DNA from: JBOICV01 sp050740255
Lineage (GTDB): Bacteria; Pseudomonadota; Gammaproteobacteria; Nevskiales; JBOICV01
NCBI GenBank assembly: GCA_050740255.1
Contig: JBOICV010000078.1
Span: 58,543-122,542, forward strand
Length of the DNA stretch: 64,000 nucleotides
Reading direction: 5' to 3'
This document shows, in pieces, positions 10,705 to 20,640 of the stretch; positions within the stretch are counted from its first letter, which is position 1, and every line of letters starts with the position of its first letter. The position numbers and the translations under genes were made by a program. A model generated the notes under the pieces. It was not told the origin of the DNA and did no database searches. It saw nothing but the letters and a program-made list of their open reading frames with translations.

Positions 10705-13700
10705 TTAACCCGCCAACGCCAAAGCCTGCTCGACGTCTACGCTGACGAGCCGCGAGACGCCGGGTTCCTGCATGGTCACACCATTGAGCTGATCCATCAA
10801 TTCCATGGTCAGCTTGTTGTGCGTGATTACAACGAACTGTACCCGCGACGACATCTCGCGCACCAGATCGCAGAAACGGGCCACGTTGCTGTCGTCCAGC
10901 GGCGCGTCCACCTCGTCCAGCATACAAAACGGCGCGGGATTCAGCTCAAACAGCGCGAACAGCATGGCGACCGCGGTGAGCGCCTTCTCGCCGCCGGAAA
11001 GCTGGTGAATGGTGCTGTTGCGCTTGCCGGGCGGACGCGCCATCACCCGCACGCCGGTTTCCAGCAAGTCGTCGCCGGTCAACTCCATAATCGCCTCGCC
11101 GCCGCCGAACAGCTTCGGAAAAATCGTCTGGAAGGTCGCGTTGACCTTGTCGAAAGTCTCCTGAAACAGCGTGCGCGTCTCACGGTCTATCTTGCGGATC
11201 GCCTCTTCCAGCGTCGTCAGCGCAGTGGTGAGATCGTTGTATTGGGCGGCAAGCTGCTCCTCCCGCGTCTTGTGTTCCTCGAATTCGCCGATCGCGGCAA
11301 GATTGATCGGCCCCAGCCGCAATATGCGCCGCTCGGTGGCCGCGAGCTGTTCTTCCCACGCAGCCGCGGTCGCGGCCTCCTCCAAACCCGCCGCCACGGC
11401 GGCCAGCTCGAAGCCCGCTTCGCGCAACTGCTCCAGCAAACCCTGGCGGCGCACGTCCAGGGCCTGTTGCGCGAGCTGCGCCTGCTGCTGCGCATCGCGC
11501 AACTGCTCCAGTTCCTGTTCTGTCTCGTGCACGCGTTGCACCAACTGGCCGCTGGCTTCCTCGATGTCGTTCTGAGTCTTGCGTGCAAGCTCCAGTTGCG
11601 TCTGCACGGTGCTGCGTTTGCCCTGCGCCTGCGCCAGTGCTTCCTGCGGCGCCGCTACAATCTGTTGCGCCATTTGCAAGTCGCGTTCCAGTACGCTGCT
11701 TTGTATCTCGATGGCGGTCCGGCGCTGCGTCAACTCGGCGATTGCGCGCATCAGCGCCTCAGCCGCTGACTGCTGACCCGCCAGCTCGACCCGCAGACGC
11801 TGCGTTTCCGTTGCATTGGTTTCGCGTGTTTGCCGTACGGCGGCTAACTGCTCGCGCAGAGATTTCAACTCGTCCTGCAGCAAGCGGCGCTGTTCACCAA
11901 GCTGCGCCGCCTGCGCGGCGAGTTCGCGCTGGCGCCCGCTGGCATTGGCAAGTTCCTGTTCCAACCCTGTGCGCTGAGAACGCAATTGCTCCAACTCGGC
12001 GCTTACCGTCGCAGCGCGCGTTCGCGCTTGATCCAGGCGCATCGCCTGCGCCTGCTGCAAGGCGAGCTGCTCGCCGTGGCGGCGGCGCAACACTTCCACC
12101 GTCTGTTGTGCCGCCAGGCGCTGCTGTTCACCGGTGGCCTGCTGATCACGCACCCGGTTTAATTGGTTATTGAACTCGGCCGCGCGCGCATCAAGTTGCG
12201 CAACCTGCTGACGCAGGTTCTTTATCGCCTGCTCGCGGGCCAGCACACCCACGCCGCGTGCATCCTCTCCGCCTGTGCCAGCGTGTCTTACCCAATGCGG
12301 GCCGTGACACAAACCCGCTCGCGTCACCAGCATTTGTCCCGGCTGCAGGCGCGATCGCACCTGCGCGACCTCGGCTTCGGTTTCGAGCGCGTATACGGTC
12401 GCCAGCAAGGCCTGAACCGCCGCTGGCCCGCGCACCTTGGTGGCGAGACTGTGGGCCACACACAGGCCGCCGCCCGGTGGACTGACGGCTGCAGCCTCCA
12501 GCAAGGCCAGTGGAACCGCCGGCCAGTCGTTCGCCGCCGGCAGCTTCGCGTCCAGACTTTCCACGCACAAGGCTTGCAGGAAGTCGCCGAGCACCGCTTC
12601 GACGGCGCGCTCCCAACCCGCTTCCACTTCAATGCATTGCGCCAGACGTTTGACCTGTGGCCAGCCCTGCCGCGCCAGCCATTCCTGCAAGCGCGGATCG
12701 TCTTCCCGCAGCGCCGCCTGCTGCAATGCTTCGAAAGAAGCCAGCCGGCCGCGTGCGTCCTGCAGCGTTTGCCGCACTTCATGCAACTGGCCTTCCTGCT
12801 CGGCGCGGCGGTCACGCAACGTGGCCAGTTGCCGATCCTGATCGGCGGCCTGTTGCTGCGTGATTTCCAGCTCGCGCGCGTGCTGACTCAGCGCTGCAGC
12901 CGCTGCAGCCAACTGCTGTTCGAGTGGTGTCAGGACGAGATTGCCGTTTTCAGCGTCCAGCCGCGCCATCCGCTCCCCAAGGTCCGCCGACTGCCTTTGC
13001 AATTGCTCGACGCGTGCGCGCTCCGCGGCTTCCTGCGCCAGCGGGGTTTGCGCTTCCAGGTTGAATCTTTCCCAGCGTTCCAGCCCGTCCTGCGCAGCGG
13101 TCTCGGCCGTCGTCAATTGTTCGCGGCCTTCATCCTCGGCGGCGTCTGCACTGCCGATTGCACCCTCGAGTGCGCGCACGCGCTCATGCACCTGCGCCTG
13201 CTGCCGGCTCTCCTGCTGTGCGCGCTCACTCAATTCGGTCAACTGCGCGGCCAGACTCTGCAACTCACGCTGTTTTACTTCTTGCAGCTCGCGCGAGTGC
13301 GTTAATGACTGCTCGATGCGCCCCAGCTCTCCTTCCGCGGCGTAAAACTCGCCCTGCAGGGCCTGGCAAGCGTGAGCCGCCTCGTTGTACCGGAGCCGAA
13401 GCTGCTCCCGTTCCTGTTCCAGCGCGCGCAGCACGTCCTGCTTCTGCTGCAACGCCTGGCGTGCCTCGACCATGCCGCGGCCTTTCTCTTCTGCTTCAGC
13501 CTGCAGCGCGCGTTCACGCAACACGATCAGCTCGGCTTTGAACCGCCGCTCCTGATCCTTGAACTGAGTGTATTTGCCGGCATTGTCCGCCTGGCGCTTT
13601 AGCTGATCCAGCCGTGTCCGCAGCTCGCTGAGGATATCGTTGAGACGCGCCAGATTTTCGCGCGTTTCCTTGATGCGGCTTTCAGTTTCACGCCGCCGCT

Positions 13701-14226
13701 CTTTGTATTTGGAGATACCAGCGGCTTCCTCCAACAGCATCCGCACTTCTTCTGGCTTAGATTCGATCAACTGGGCCATCATGCCCTGCTCGATGATCGC
13801 GTAATTGGAGCGGCCGCCAAGCCCCGTGCCGAGGAACAAATCAATGATGTCGCGCCGACGGCAGCGTGTGCTGTTGATGTAGTAATGCGACTCGCCGTCC
13901 CGCGACAGCTCGCGCTTGGCCGAGATCTCGCCGAAGGCCGCGTACTGCCCGCCTAGCTTGCCGTCGGAATTGTCGAAAATCAGTTCGGCCGAGCAACGCC
14001 CCACCGGTTTGCGCGTGCGCGAGCCGTTGAAAATCACATCCTGCGAGGCCTCGCCCCGCAACTGCTTCACGCTCAGTTCACCCAATACCCAGCGAACCGC
14101 ATCAATGACATTGGATTTGCCGCAACCGTTGGGTCCAACGACGCCGGTTAGCTTGCCGGGCACCCGCAGCGTCGTGGGATCAACGAAGGACTTGAAGCCG
14201 GCAAGCTTGATCGCAGATAAACGCAT
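10705..14226 (-). CDS. smc: chromosome segregation protein SMC
   Basis: ATPase of the SMC-ScpAB condensin. It has 1173 residues. The N-terminal head has Walker A GPNGCGKS at residues 31-38 and the EQGMMAQLIESKPEE segment. Long Gln/Glu/Ala-rich coiled coils flank a hinge of about 150 residues in the middle (around ERAVEAVLGDFLQALCVES). The C-terminal head has the ABC signature LSGGEKALTAVAMLFAL and Walker B MLDEVDAPLD. It is first in the smc-zipA-ligA run, and its partners scpA and scpB lie 8 kb away. Confidence 0.97.
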   Translation of the reverse strand: MRLSAIKLAGFKSFVDPTTLRVPGKLTGVVGPNGCGKSNVIDAVRWVLGELSVKQLRGEASQDVIFNGSRTRKPVGRCSAELIFDNSDGKLGGQYAAFGEISAKRELSRDGESHYYINSTRCRRRDIIDLFLGTGLGGRSNYAIIEQGMMAQLIESKPEEVRMLLEEAAGISKYKERRRETESRIKETRENLARLNDILSELRTRLDQLKRQADNAGKYTQFKDQERRFKAELIVLRERALQAEAEEKGRGMVEARQALQQKQDVLRALEQEREQLRLRYNEAAHACQALQGEFYAAEGELGRIEQSLTHSRELQEVKQRELQSLAAQLTELSERAQQESRQQAQVHERVRALEGAIGSADAAEDEGREQLTTAETAAQDGLERWERFNLEAQTPLAQEAAERARVEQLQRQSADLGERMARLDAENGNLVLTPLEQQLAAAAAALSQHARELEITQQQAADQDRQLATLRDRRAEQEGQLHEVRQTLQDARGRLASFEALQQAALREDDPRLQEWLARQGWPQVKRLAQCIEVEAGWERAVEAVLGDFLQALCVESLDAKLPAANDWPAVPLALLEAAAVSPPGGGLCVAHSLATKVRGPAAVQALLATVYALETEAEVAQVRSRLQPGQMLVTRAGLCHGPHWVRHAGTGGEDARGVGVLAREQAIKNLRQQVAQLDARAAEFNNQLNRVRDQQATGEQQRLAAQQTVEVLRRRHGEQLALQQAQAMRLDQARTRAATVSAELEQLRSQRTGLEQELANASGRQRELAAQAAQLGEQRRLLQDELKSLREQLAAVRQTRETNATETQRLRVELAGQQSAAEALMRAIAELTQRRTAIEIQSSVLERDLQMAQQIVAAPQEALAQAQGKRSTVQTQLELARKTQNDIEEASGQLVQRVHETEQELEQLRDAQQQAQLAQQALDVRRQGLLEQLREAGFELAAVAAGLEEAATAAAWEEQLAATERRILRLGPINLAAIGEFEEHKTREEQLAAQYNDLTTALTTLEEAIRKIDRETRTLFQETFDKVNATFQTIFPKLFGGGEAIMELTGDDLLETGVRVMARPPGKRNSTIHQLSGGEKALTAVAMLFALFELNPAPFCMLDEVDAPLDDSNVARFCDLVREMSSRVQFVVITHNKLTMELMDQLNGVTMQEPGVSRLVSVDVEQALALAG

Positions 14227-14278
14227 CGCGGTACGCGAGGAATTTGGTGGAAAAACAGTGGATGCTGGAAAGCGGGCT

Positions 14279-14306
14279 AGTGTAACCTAACTGTTACGCT
14301 TGCCAA
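14279..14306 (-). promoter_or_regulatory. putative sigma-70 promoter of smc-zipA-ligA
   Basis: On the minus strand, TTGGCA (14306-14301) and TACACT (14284-14279) are separated by 16 bases. A short palindrome GTAAC-ctaact-GTTAC lies in the spacer. It would give a leader of about 45 bases before smc. Confidence 0.45.
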
Positions 14307-14330
14307 TCTCGCAAATCCGGTATTTTCCCC

Positions 14331-14720
14331 ATGCCAAGCCACCCCAGCCGCAAGCTGGAAACCTTTCCGAATCCGGAGCCGGGCCGCGACTACACCATCC
14401 GCATGCGCATGCCGGAATTCACTTGTCTTTGCCCGAAGACCGGCCAACCGGACTTTGCCGAAATGTCACTGGAATACGTGCCGAACAAGCTGTGCATGGA
14501 GCTGAAGAGCATCAAGCTTTACATCTGGTCTTACCGCGACCAGGGCGCCTTCCACGAGGCGGTGACCAACCGGATTCTCTCGGATTTCGTCCGCGCCTGC
14601 GCCCCGCGCTTTATGCGGCTTACGGCCGATTTCAACGTGCGCGGTGGGCTATACACAACCGTGGTCGCCGAACACCGCGCAGCCGGCTGGGTGCCGCCGT
14701 CCGCAGTAGTCCTGCCTTAA
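14331..14720 (+). CDS. queF: NADPH-dependent preQ0 reductase QueF (type I)
   Basis: Reduces 7-cyano-7-deazaguanine (preQ0) to preQ1 in queuosine biosynthesis. The 129-residue length is the short unimodular form. The catalytic Cys lies in [15 protein letters not shown], and the QueF motif with substrate-binding Glu is [20 protein letters not shown]. The region between it and smc is about 100 bases and holds divergent promoters. Confidence 0.96.
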   Translation: MPSHPSRKLETFPNPEPGRDYTIRMRMPEFTCLCPKTGQPDFAEMSLEYVPNKLCMELKSIKLYIWSYRDQGAFHEAVTNRILSDFVRACAPRFMRLTADFNVRGGLYTTVVAEHRAAGWVPPSAVVLP

Positions 14721-14741
14721 CCGAACAAATACGGAGCCCGC

Positions 14742-16712
14742 ATGCACCGCTTGGGATTCTTGCTATGCCTGTCGCTGACCAGCCTGAGCGCACTGGCCGC
14801 CGCGCCGCCGCAGGTCACGCTGTATCCCTCCGCCGCAGCCCTCACTAAGGCCTGTGACAAGGCCCTGGGACAGGCGAAACAGCATGCGGCACTACTTGAG
14901 AAAACCGCGCCGGAGCGGCTGTTCGCTGGCTGGAACGGAATGGACGCCGCGCTGGAAGATGTACTCGGTAGCATCGGACTGCTGACCTACGTGCATCCCG
15001 AAAAGAGCATCCGCGACGCGGGCGAAGCCTGCACCGTCAAGGCCGCCACGTTTCAGGCCGGTCTGTTCCAGACCGAGGCTTTATACCAACAAGTGGATGC
15101 GGTCGAAGTATCAAATCCCATTGATGAAAAGCTCCGCGACGACTTGCTGAACGCGTTTACCGACACCGGCGTCAACTTGCCGCCAAAGCAACGTGCGCGC
15201 GCCAAAGAGATTCTGGAAAAAACCCAGGCGCTGGATCAGGAATTCGACCGCAATCTGCGCGAGAACGCGACCAAATTGCGTTTCGCGCCAGCCGAACTCA
15301 AGGGCTTGCCGGAAAACTATCTGACGGCGCACAAGAAGGAAAAGGACGGCAGTCTGTTGCTCAGTTTCGACTATCCGGACTACATGCCCTTCGTGACCTT
15401 TGCGGAGGACGCGGCCGCACGCGAGCGTTATTACAAGGCCTTCCAGTCCCGCGGCACGCCGCGCAACCTGGAGATACTGGATGAAATCGTGAAGCTGCGG
15501 GCCGAGCTGACCGAGCTGCATGACATGGACAGCTTTGCGGAGCTGGTCACGGCCCGCAACATGGTTGAAGAGCCCGACACCGTGCTGGATTTCCTGCAGG
15601 AAGTGCGCGAGGTCGTCGACGAAGTCGAGGGCCGCGACATGCTGATGCTGCGCGAGATGAAGGCACGGCACCTCGGCGGCGATCCGCGCACAATTCAATT
15701 CTCGCCCTGGGACAAGGAGTTCTACCTCGAACGCCTGCGCCGTACGCGCCACAACGTGGATCAGGAAGCGCTGCGCAAGTATTTCCCGGCCAATGAGACG
15801 CGCGAATGGGTGCTGAAAATCTCCAGCGATCTCTATGGCCTCAAGTTCACACCGCGCAAGGCGCCGTTCTGGCACAAGGATGTATTGCTGTACGACGTGT
15901 CGGATGCCGCCAGCAAGACATTTATCGGCAGCATTTATCTGGATTTGTACCCCCGCCCCGGCAAGTACGGGCATGCGGCGGCCTTCCCGATGCGCGGCTC
16001 AAGCGGACTGCTTAAGCGCACACCGATCACGGTGCTCGTCACCAACTTCGACCGCAAAGGCCTGAATCCGCAGGAAGTGGAGACCTTTCTGCATGAGTTC
16101 GGCCACGCCCTGCACGGAATTCTGTCGCATACCCGCTATGTGGCACAGGCGGGCACTTCGGTCGCGCGCGACTTCGTTGAAGCACCCTCGCAGATGTACG
16201 AGGAATGGGCGCGGCGGCCGGAAACCCTGCGGCTTATGAAGGGCGTCTGCGCGAGCTGTCCGCTAGTGGACGACGATCTGGCCGCAAGACTCGATGCCTC
16301 GCGCCGGCTCGGCAGCGGCCTGCTTTACGGCCGTCAGCATCTCTATGCGAGTTTCGACATGGAGCTGGCTGGTGAAGACCCCAAGCCGGCCATGGAAGCG
16401 TGGAAGGAGTTGGAGGGCAAGACGCCGTTCGGCTACGTCGAAAGCACGCAGTTTCCCGGTACCTTCGCGCATATCGCCGGTGGCTATGCAGCGGGCTACT
16501 ACGGCTATATGTGGGCCGAAGCGCTGGCGCTGGACATGCGTTCGGCCTTTGGTGAAAACCTGATGGACGCTGAAGTCGGTCGCCGCTTCCGCGAGCAGGT
16601 GCTGGCGCGCGGCGGCGAGGTCAAAGCAGACAAACTGGTGCGGGATTTCCTGGGCCGCAAACCGAAGAACGATGCGTTCTTCGCGGAAATTCGTGGTGAG
16701 CGGAAGCAATAA
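14742..16712 (+). CDS. exported M3 family zinc oligopeptidase
   Basis: A 656-residue zinc metallopeptidase of the thimet oligopeptidase/oligopeptidase A type. The motif HEFGHALHGI gives two His zinc ligands and the catalytic Glu, with the third Glu ligand in FVEAPSQMYEEWA downstream. An N-terminal segment of about 20 hydrophobic residues ending SALAAAP looks like a cleavable signal peptide, so it acts in the periplasm or outside, unlike cytosolic PrlC. It follows queF by 21 bases. Substrates are likely short peptides; the precise role is not evident. Confidence 0.9.
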   Translation: MHRLGFLLCLSLTSLSALAAAPPQVTLYPSAAALTKACDKALGQAKQHAALLEKTAPERLFAGWNGMDAALEDVLGSIGLLTYVHPEKSIRDAGEACTVKAATFQAGLFQTEALYQQVDAVEVSNPIDEKLRDDLLNAFTDTGVNLPPKQRARAKEILEKTQALDQEFDRNLRENATKLRFAPAELKGLPENYLTAHKKEKDGSLLLSFDYPDYMPFVTFAEDAAARERYYKAFQSRGTPRNLEILDEIVKLRAELTELHDMDSFAELVTARNMVEEPDTVLDFLQEVREVVDEVEGRDMLMLREMKARHLGGDPRTIQFSPWDKEFYLERLRRTRHNVDQEALRKYFPANETREWVLKISSDLYGLKFTPRKAPFWHKDVLLYDVSDAASKTFIGSIYLDLYPRPGKYGHAAAFPMRGSSGLLKRTPITVLVTNFDRKGLNPQEVETFLHEFGHALHGILSHTRYVAQAGTSVARDFVEAPSQMYEEWARRPETLRLMKGVCASCPLVDDDLAARLDASRRLGSGLLYGRQHLYASFDMELAGEDPKPAMEAWKELEGKTPFGYVESTQFPGTFAHIAGGYAAGYYGYMWAEALALDMRSAFGENLMDAEVGRRFREQVLARGGEVKADKLVRDFLGRKPKNDAFFAEIRGERKQ

Positions 16713-16746
16713 CAAGTAGTAAGCGTTGGATGTCTCGGGAGGGTGC

Positions 16747-17703
16747 GTGCACGTACTGATAGGGGGAGGTAGTGGATTCATCGGTAGCGCTCTCGCGCAG
16801 CAGCTTCGCTCGCGGGGCGACAGCGTAACAATCATCTCCCGTACACCCGGCCCGGACCGCATCACTTGGTCTGACGTTCGTAACGGTCACGTTCCTCCCG
16901 TTGACGCAGTCGTGAACCTCGCGGGACAGCACATCCTCGATCCGCGGCGACGCTGGACAGAACAATACAGGGACGAAGTCATTCGCTCCCGCGTGGAAAC
17001 AACAAGTGCACTCGTCTGCGCACTGAACGGCATGAGTGCACCACTATCTGTCTTTGTGTCGACCGCGGGCAAATGCTTTTACGGCTCCGCTAAAGTGGTG
17101 CCGGGCCAAGCATACCCAGAACTGACGGAAGAATCTGAACCCACGGGCATAGATTTTCCCGCGGAACTCGTGGCGCAGTGGGAAGCTGCGGCGGAGGGGA
17201 TTGATACTTCCAGGGTTCGACACGCTAGGGTCAGAATCGGCGTCGTGCTGGGCGCTGTTGAAAGGAAGTCTCTAATCGGAAAGCTCTGGCGCATCGGGCG
17301 CGCACGTGGCTTTCTGCCCATCATCAGGTTGCCGTTCTGTCTAGGTCTGGGCGCAACTCTTGGCCACGGCCGGCAGCCATTTCCGTGGATTCACATCAAG
17401 GACATGGTGGGCGTTCTGACGCATGTCATTGATCACCCCGAAGCATCAGGCCGGTTCAATGCTGTAGCACCGGGCATCGTGTCAAACAAGGAATTCACAT
17501 ACGCCTTTGCCTCGCGCTTGCGCCGTCCTGTTGTTTGGTCTGTGCCAGCTTGGCTGATAAAGCGCCTGGTTGGCATAGAGCGCGCATCGATACTGCTGGA
17601 GGGTCAGAATGTGAAGCCTCGAAGAACGCTTGAGCTTGGTTACTCGTTTCTTTTCCCCGATATGGGCAGTGCTCTGGATGACCTGGTTCAGATTACATTC
17701 TGA
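16747..17703 (+). CDS. SDR39U1 / TIGR01777-type NAD(P)-dependent epimerase
   Basis: An atypical short-chain dehydrogenase. The N-terminal Rossmann motif is IGGGSGFIGSALAQQL. It also has VVNLAGQHILDPRRRW, the family replacement for the usual NAG motif, and WIHIKDMVGVLTHVI and FNAVAPGIVSNKEF near the C-terminal substrate domain (DUF1731). I prefer the GTG at 16747 (product starts VHVLIGGG), preceded by GGGAGGG, over the TTG at 16726. The family includes YfcH and human SDR39U1; no reaction is established. Confidence 0.85.
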   Translation: MHVLIGGGSGFIGSALAQQLRSRGDSVTIISRTPGPDRITWSDVRNGHVPPVDAVVNLAGQHILDPRRRWTEQYRDEVIRSRVETTSALVCALNGMSAPLSVFVSTAGKCFYGSAKVVPGQAYPELTEESEPTGIDFPAELVAQWEAAAEGIDTSRVRHARVRIGVVLGAVERKSLIGKLWRIGRARGFLPIIRLPFCLGLGATLGHGRQPFPWIHIKDMVGVLTHVIDHPEASGRFNAVAPGIVSNKEFTYAFASRLRRPVVWSVPAWLIKRLVGIERASILLEGQNVKPRRTLELGYSFLFPDMGSALDDLVQITF

Positions 17704-17708
17704 GCAAG

Positions 17709-17794
17709 GTAGCCTGGATGAAGGTGCGAAGCACCGGAATCCGGGAAAATCAAACACGGTTACCCCGGATGTCGCGTCGCTCCATCCTGGCTAC
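17709..17794. repeat. GTAGCCTGGAT palindromic repeat
   Basis: GTAGCCTGGAT at 17709 is mirrored by ATCCTGGCTAC ending at 17794, with GGAATCCGGG and CCCCGGATG as inner arms. This is a common dispersed intergenic element in beta- and gammaproteobacteria. It forms the start of a repeat-filled gap between the convergent SDR39U1 and HAD genes. Confidence 0.65.
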
Positions 17795-17994
17795 GGACTG
17801 CCGCAGCGATTAGAAGAGCGCTTTGCCCCCGTTCGGCGCAGCCGAGCAACACAAGCGTCGAGGGAATCGCCGCGTAGCGGGCGAAGCGAAGAGAAGCGCT
17901 CGCTACGTCGCTTACCCCTCCCCTTAATCCCCTCCCTCAGGGGGGAACCTGGTGTTCGCGGAAGAGACGAACGACCGCGACAACCGCAACGTAT
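17795..17994. repeat. repeat-derived intergenic spacer with a CTCCCC palindrome
   Basis: No gene is supported here. 17914-17946 (CCCCTCCCCTTAATCCCCTC, then CCTCAGGGGGGA) is another copy of the family at scpA and in the nuo operon. The segment 17861-17910 (GCGTAGCGGGCGAAGCGAAG and onward) is a low-complexity CGAAGCG/GCG string of the kind found in such mosaics. Confidence 0.5.
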
Positions 17995-18792
17995 CTACTC
18001 CTCTTCCTCACGCGCATACTCCCGCGCCATCAGTTGCTGTAACAGGGCAACCGTAACCCAGCGCGCGTCTCCGGCCTTGCCCTCCAGCACGGTAAAAGGC
18101 CGGTCCGGCTCGCCCAGTTGATCCAGCACCAGCATCGCGCCTTCGAAGTCGTGGTGCCGCGTATCCTCGTTAAAGGTGATCAAGGTGGGGATACGGGCGG
18201 CGCGGGCCGAGGCGAGACCCATTTCCGAGTCCTCAATCGCCACACACTCGTCCGGTTTCAGACCCAGCTTGAGCAGGGCCATCTTGTAAATATCCGGCGC
18301 CGGCTTCTTATGCAGCACCTGCTCGCCGCTGATGACGTAGTCCACCTCGGCCCGCAGTTCCGGACCCAGGGTGTGCAGCAGGAAGGGCTCCAGCGTGCGC
18401 TGGCTGGCATTGGTGACAATACCCACCCGCAGATTTTCCGCGCGCGCCTCTCCGATCAGACGCCGCACGCCGGGGCGCAGCGGCACCCGGCCCTGGGTCA
18501 CCAGGCGCCGGAAGTGGCGCGACTTCACCAGATGGATGCGATCCACCCAGGCCTGCGCGTCGCGCTCTATATCTTCGCGCCGTGCGCCGGACGGCAGGGG
18601 GTTGCGTTTGAGGTAATGGCGGATACGTTCACGCCCGCCGGGCAGCAATAGCAATTCCCGGTACAGCTCCGGGCTCCAGCGCCAGGCCAGGCCCAACTCC
18701 TCGAAGGCCTCGTTATAGGCCGGCAAATGCCCGTGTGGCTCGGTATCCGCCAGGGTGCCGTCCACATCGAACAGCAAAGCCTTCAAGGGCAT
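17995..18792 (-). CDS. HAD-IA family phosphatase (CbbY/beta-phosphoglucomutase-like)
   Basis: A haloacid dehalogenase-type hydrolase of 265 residues. The nucleophile motif is LLFDVDGTLADTE at the N-terminus. A helical cap follows, then motif II IVTNAS, the motif III Lys in HKKPAPDIY, and motif IV EDSEMG. The DVDGTLADTE start and large cap match the CbbY subgroup, whose members dephosphorylate sugar phosphates such as xylulose-1,5-bisphosphate. I start at the ATG 18792; the longer frame runs into the dksA leader. Divergent from dksA. Confidence 0.87.
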   Translation of the reverse strand: MPLKALLFDVDGTLADTEPHGHLPAYNEAFEELGLAWRWSPELYRELLLLPGGRERIRHYLKRNPLPSGARREDIERDAQAWVDRIHLVKSRHFRRLVTQGRVPLRPGVRRLIGEARAENLRVGIVTNASQRTLEPFLLHTLGPELRAEVDYVISGEQVLHKKPAPDIYKMALLKLGLKPDECVAIEDSEMGLASARAARIPTLITFNEDTRHHDFEGAMLVLDQLGEPDRPFTVLEGKAGDARWVTVALLQQLMAREYAREEEE

Positions 18793-18839
18793 ATACGCCG
18801 ATAGGGTAACACCGCCCCAAATACAAGCAAAAAACGGCG

Positions 18840-18868
18840 TTGTCTTGCCTGCCCGGGTCTGGTATATC
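18840..18868 (+). promoter_or_regulatory. putative sigma-70 promoter of dksA
   Basis: TTGTCT (18840-18845) and TATATC (18863-18868) are separated by exactly 17 bases, 45 bases before the dksA ATG. Confidence 0.5.
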
Positions 18869-18913
18869 TGCCGGCTTGTTTTGACCGTCTGGCCGAGTAA
18901 CAAAGGATATTCA

Positions 18914-19390
18914 ATGCCTGTCAAGCCGCTGCGCGCCGCCGCCCCCACAAAAGCCCCTGCCAAAACGGCCCCCACCGAAGGTTTCGACGCCTTTACGCCC
19001 TATAAGGAAAAGAAGGGCGAAGCCTATATGAACGAGCGCCAGCTCGAACACTTCCGCAGGATTCTGCTGGCCTGGCGTAAGCAACTGATGGAGGAAGTCG
19101 ACCGCACCGTGCATCACATGCAGGACGAGGCCGCCAACTTCCCCGATCCGACCGACCGGGCCACCCAGGAGTCGGAGTTCAGCCTGGAACTGCGCACGCG
19201 CGACCGCGAACGCAAGCTGATCCGCAAGATTGATGAAACGCTCTCCAGTCTCGATCGTGGCGAATATGGATTTTGCAATTCTTGCGGCGCCGAAATCGGC
19301 ATCCGCCGTCTGGAAGCACGGCCGACTGCCACGCAGTGCGTGGACTGTAAAAGCCTCGAGGAAATCCGCGAGCGTCAGCTCGGCAAGTAA
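18914..19390 (+). CDS. dksA: RNA polymerase-binding transcription factor DksA
   Basis: Binds in the RNA polymerase secondary channel and, with ppGpp, mediates the stringent response. It is 158 residues. The coiled coil has DEAANFPDPTDRATQESEF, including the tip Asp/Ala residues (DPTDRA). The four-Cys zinc finger is FCNSCG followed by CVDCKS. The N-terminus carries an Ala/Pro/Lys-rich extension of about 35 residues. The stringent-type promoter of metY in this same window (34564-34592) is a plausible target. Confidence 0.96.
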   Translation: MPVKPLRAAAPTKAPAKTAPTEGFDAFTPYKEKKGEAYMNERQLEHFRRILLAWRKQLMEEVDRTVHHMQDEAANFPDPTDRATQESEFSLELRTRDRERKLIRKIDETLSSLDRGEYGFCNSCGAEIGIRRLEARPTATQCVDCKSLEEIRERQLGK

Positions 19391-19459
19391 GCTGCCAGTT
19401 AATTCATCGCGCCGTCACACGGCTTCGTGACGCTGCGCCAGAAAATCCGCATCACTGTC

Positions 19460-20617
19460 ATGATCCAAGGTCTTCGGCACGCGCTGGCCTGTACCACTGC
19501 TACGGTGCTACTCCTGAGCACCACCGGTTGCGGCCCGCATCTCGCTCGCATTCAGGCACGCGGGGCGGTCACCGAGCATGCCCTCGACACCGCGGTGGAT
19601 TCCAGCCACGCGCGCTACTACCTGGAGAGCTATCTCGCCGGCCAGCGGGCGCGGCCGGAGCTGGACCACGAGTTCGACCAGCTTGGCAACGACCATGCCG
19701 CCGCGCTGCCGACCACGGAACAGTTACAAGCTATCAGCGCGCGGCACTCGCCTGACACGGCGGCGCTGGTGCTGGCACGCGCCCTGCTGTCCCAGCCCGA
19801 GAACCAGCGCTGGCAGCAGCGTTTCGAAAGCGAACTCGCGCTTGTAAAGCAGACTGTGGAGGGGCGCGAATCTCCCTACCTGAAGACCTTGCCTTATCGC
19901 GTGGTATTCGTGCCGGGCTGGCTCTATGAATCCAAGCCCTGGACCGGTGCGGATTTCGCCTCCACCCGCCGGCTGTTGCAGCAGTTCGGCCTGCAGCCGG
20001 TGCTACTGCCGGTGGGCGAAAACGATACGGTGGAAGTCAACGCCGCCAAGCTCGTGGCCGGACTGCGGCCTTATCTGGCAACCGGGCGGCCCATCATTCT
20101 CGTCAGCGGCAGCAAGGGCGGCCCCGAGACCGCGTTCGCGCTCAGCGAGCTGTTCAAGCCCGAGGAAACACGGCTGATCAAGGCCTGGATTAATATCTGC
20201 GGCGCGCTCAAGGGCAGCCCCATCGCGGATGATTATCTGCACTGGACCCGGCGCTGGTTTGCGACCTTCATCTTCCGCCTTAACGGTTATGGCGATCTTA
20301 CGGGTTTGGAGAGCATGCGCTACGCCATCGGCCAGAAGCGTGCGGCGCCACTAAAAATTCCACAAAACGTCCTGGTGGTGAACTACCTCGGCGTGCCCAT
20401 GTCGGGCGACATACGCGTATTCACTCATCAGTTCACTTATCACGCTTTGCGCCGTTACGGGCCGAATGACGGCTTGGCACTGGTGCGCGATGAAATCGCG
20501 TCCGAGGGGCCGACCGTGACGGAGGTCGGGCGTGCACATTTCCTGAGCGATCCCGATATTCATATCCGCAACACCGCCATGATTCAGGCCGTCGCCAGAC
20601 GACTGGCCGGCAGTTAG
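19460..20617 (+). CDS. putative lipoprotein with an alpha/beta hydrolase-like domain
   Basis: The N-terminus ([16 protein letters not shown]) is a hydrophobic stretch ending in a weak lipobox, so the mature protein may start at Cys and sit on the membrane. The central part reads like a serine hydrolase: [19 protein letters not shown], then the nucleophile-like turn [16 protein letters not shown] (S-x-S-x-G-G). The length is about 385 residues, or 396 from a GTG at 19427. I do not recognise a characterised homologue. It lies just before phaA (24-base gap) and may be co-transcribed with it; a link to polyhydroxyalkanoates is only a guess. Confidence 0.65.
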   Translation: MIQGLRHALACTTATVLLLSTTGCGPHLARIQARGAVTEHALDTAVDSSHARYYLESYLAGQRARPELDHEFDQLGNDHAAALPTTEQLQAISARHSPDTAALVLARALLSQPENQRWQQRFESELALVKQTVEGRESPYLKTLPYRVVFVPGWLYESKPWTGADFASTRRLLQQFGLQPVLLPVGENDTVEVNAAKLVAGLRPYLATGRPIILVSGSKGGPETAFALSELFKPEETRLIKAWINICGALKGSPIADDYLHWTRRWFATFIFRLNGYGDLTGLESMRYAIGQKRAAPLKIPQNVLVVNYLGVPMSGDIRVFTHQFTYHALRRYGPNDGLALVRDEIASEGPTVTEVGRAHFLSDPDIHIRNTAMIQAVARRLAGS

Positions 20618-20640
20618 GACTTGGTCATAAAGGAGCTTGC

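Noticed and set aside
12163..13305. A 380-codon plus-strand frame opposite smc
   Set aside because: Composition reflects the reverse of coiled-coil codons; no family features.
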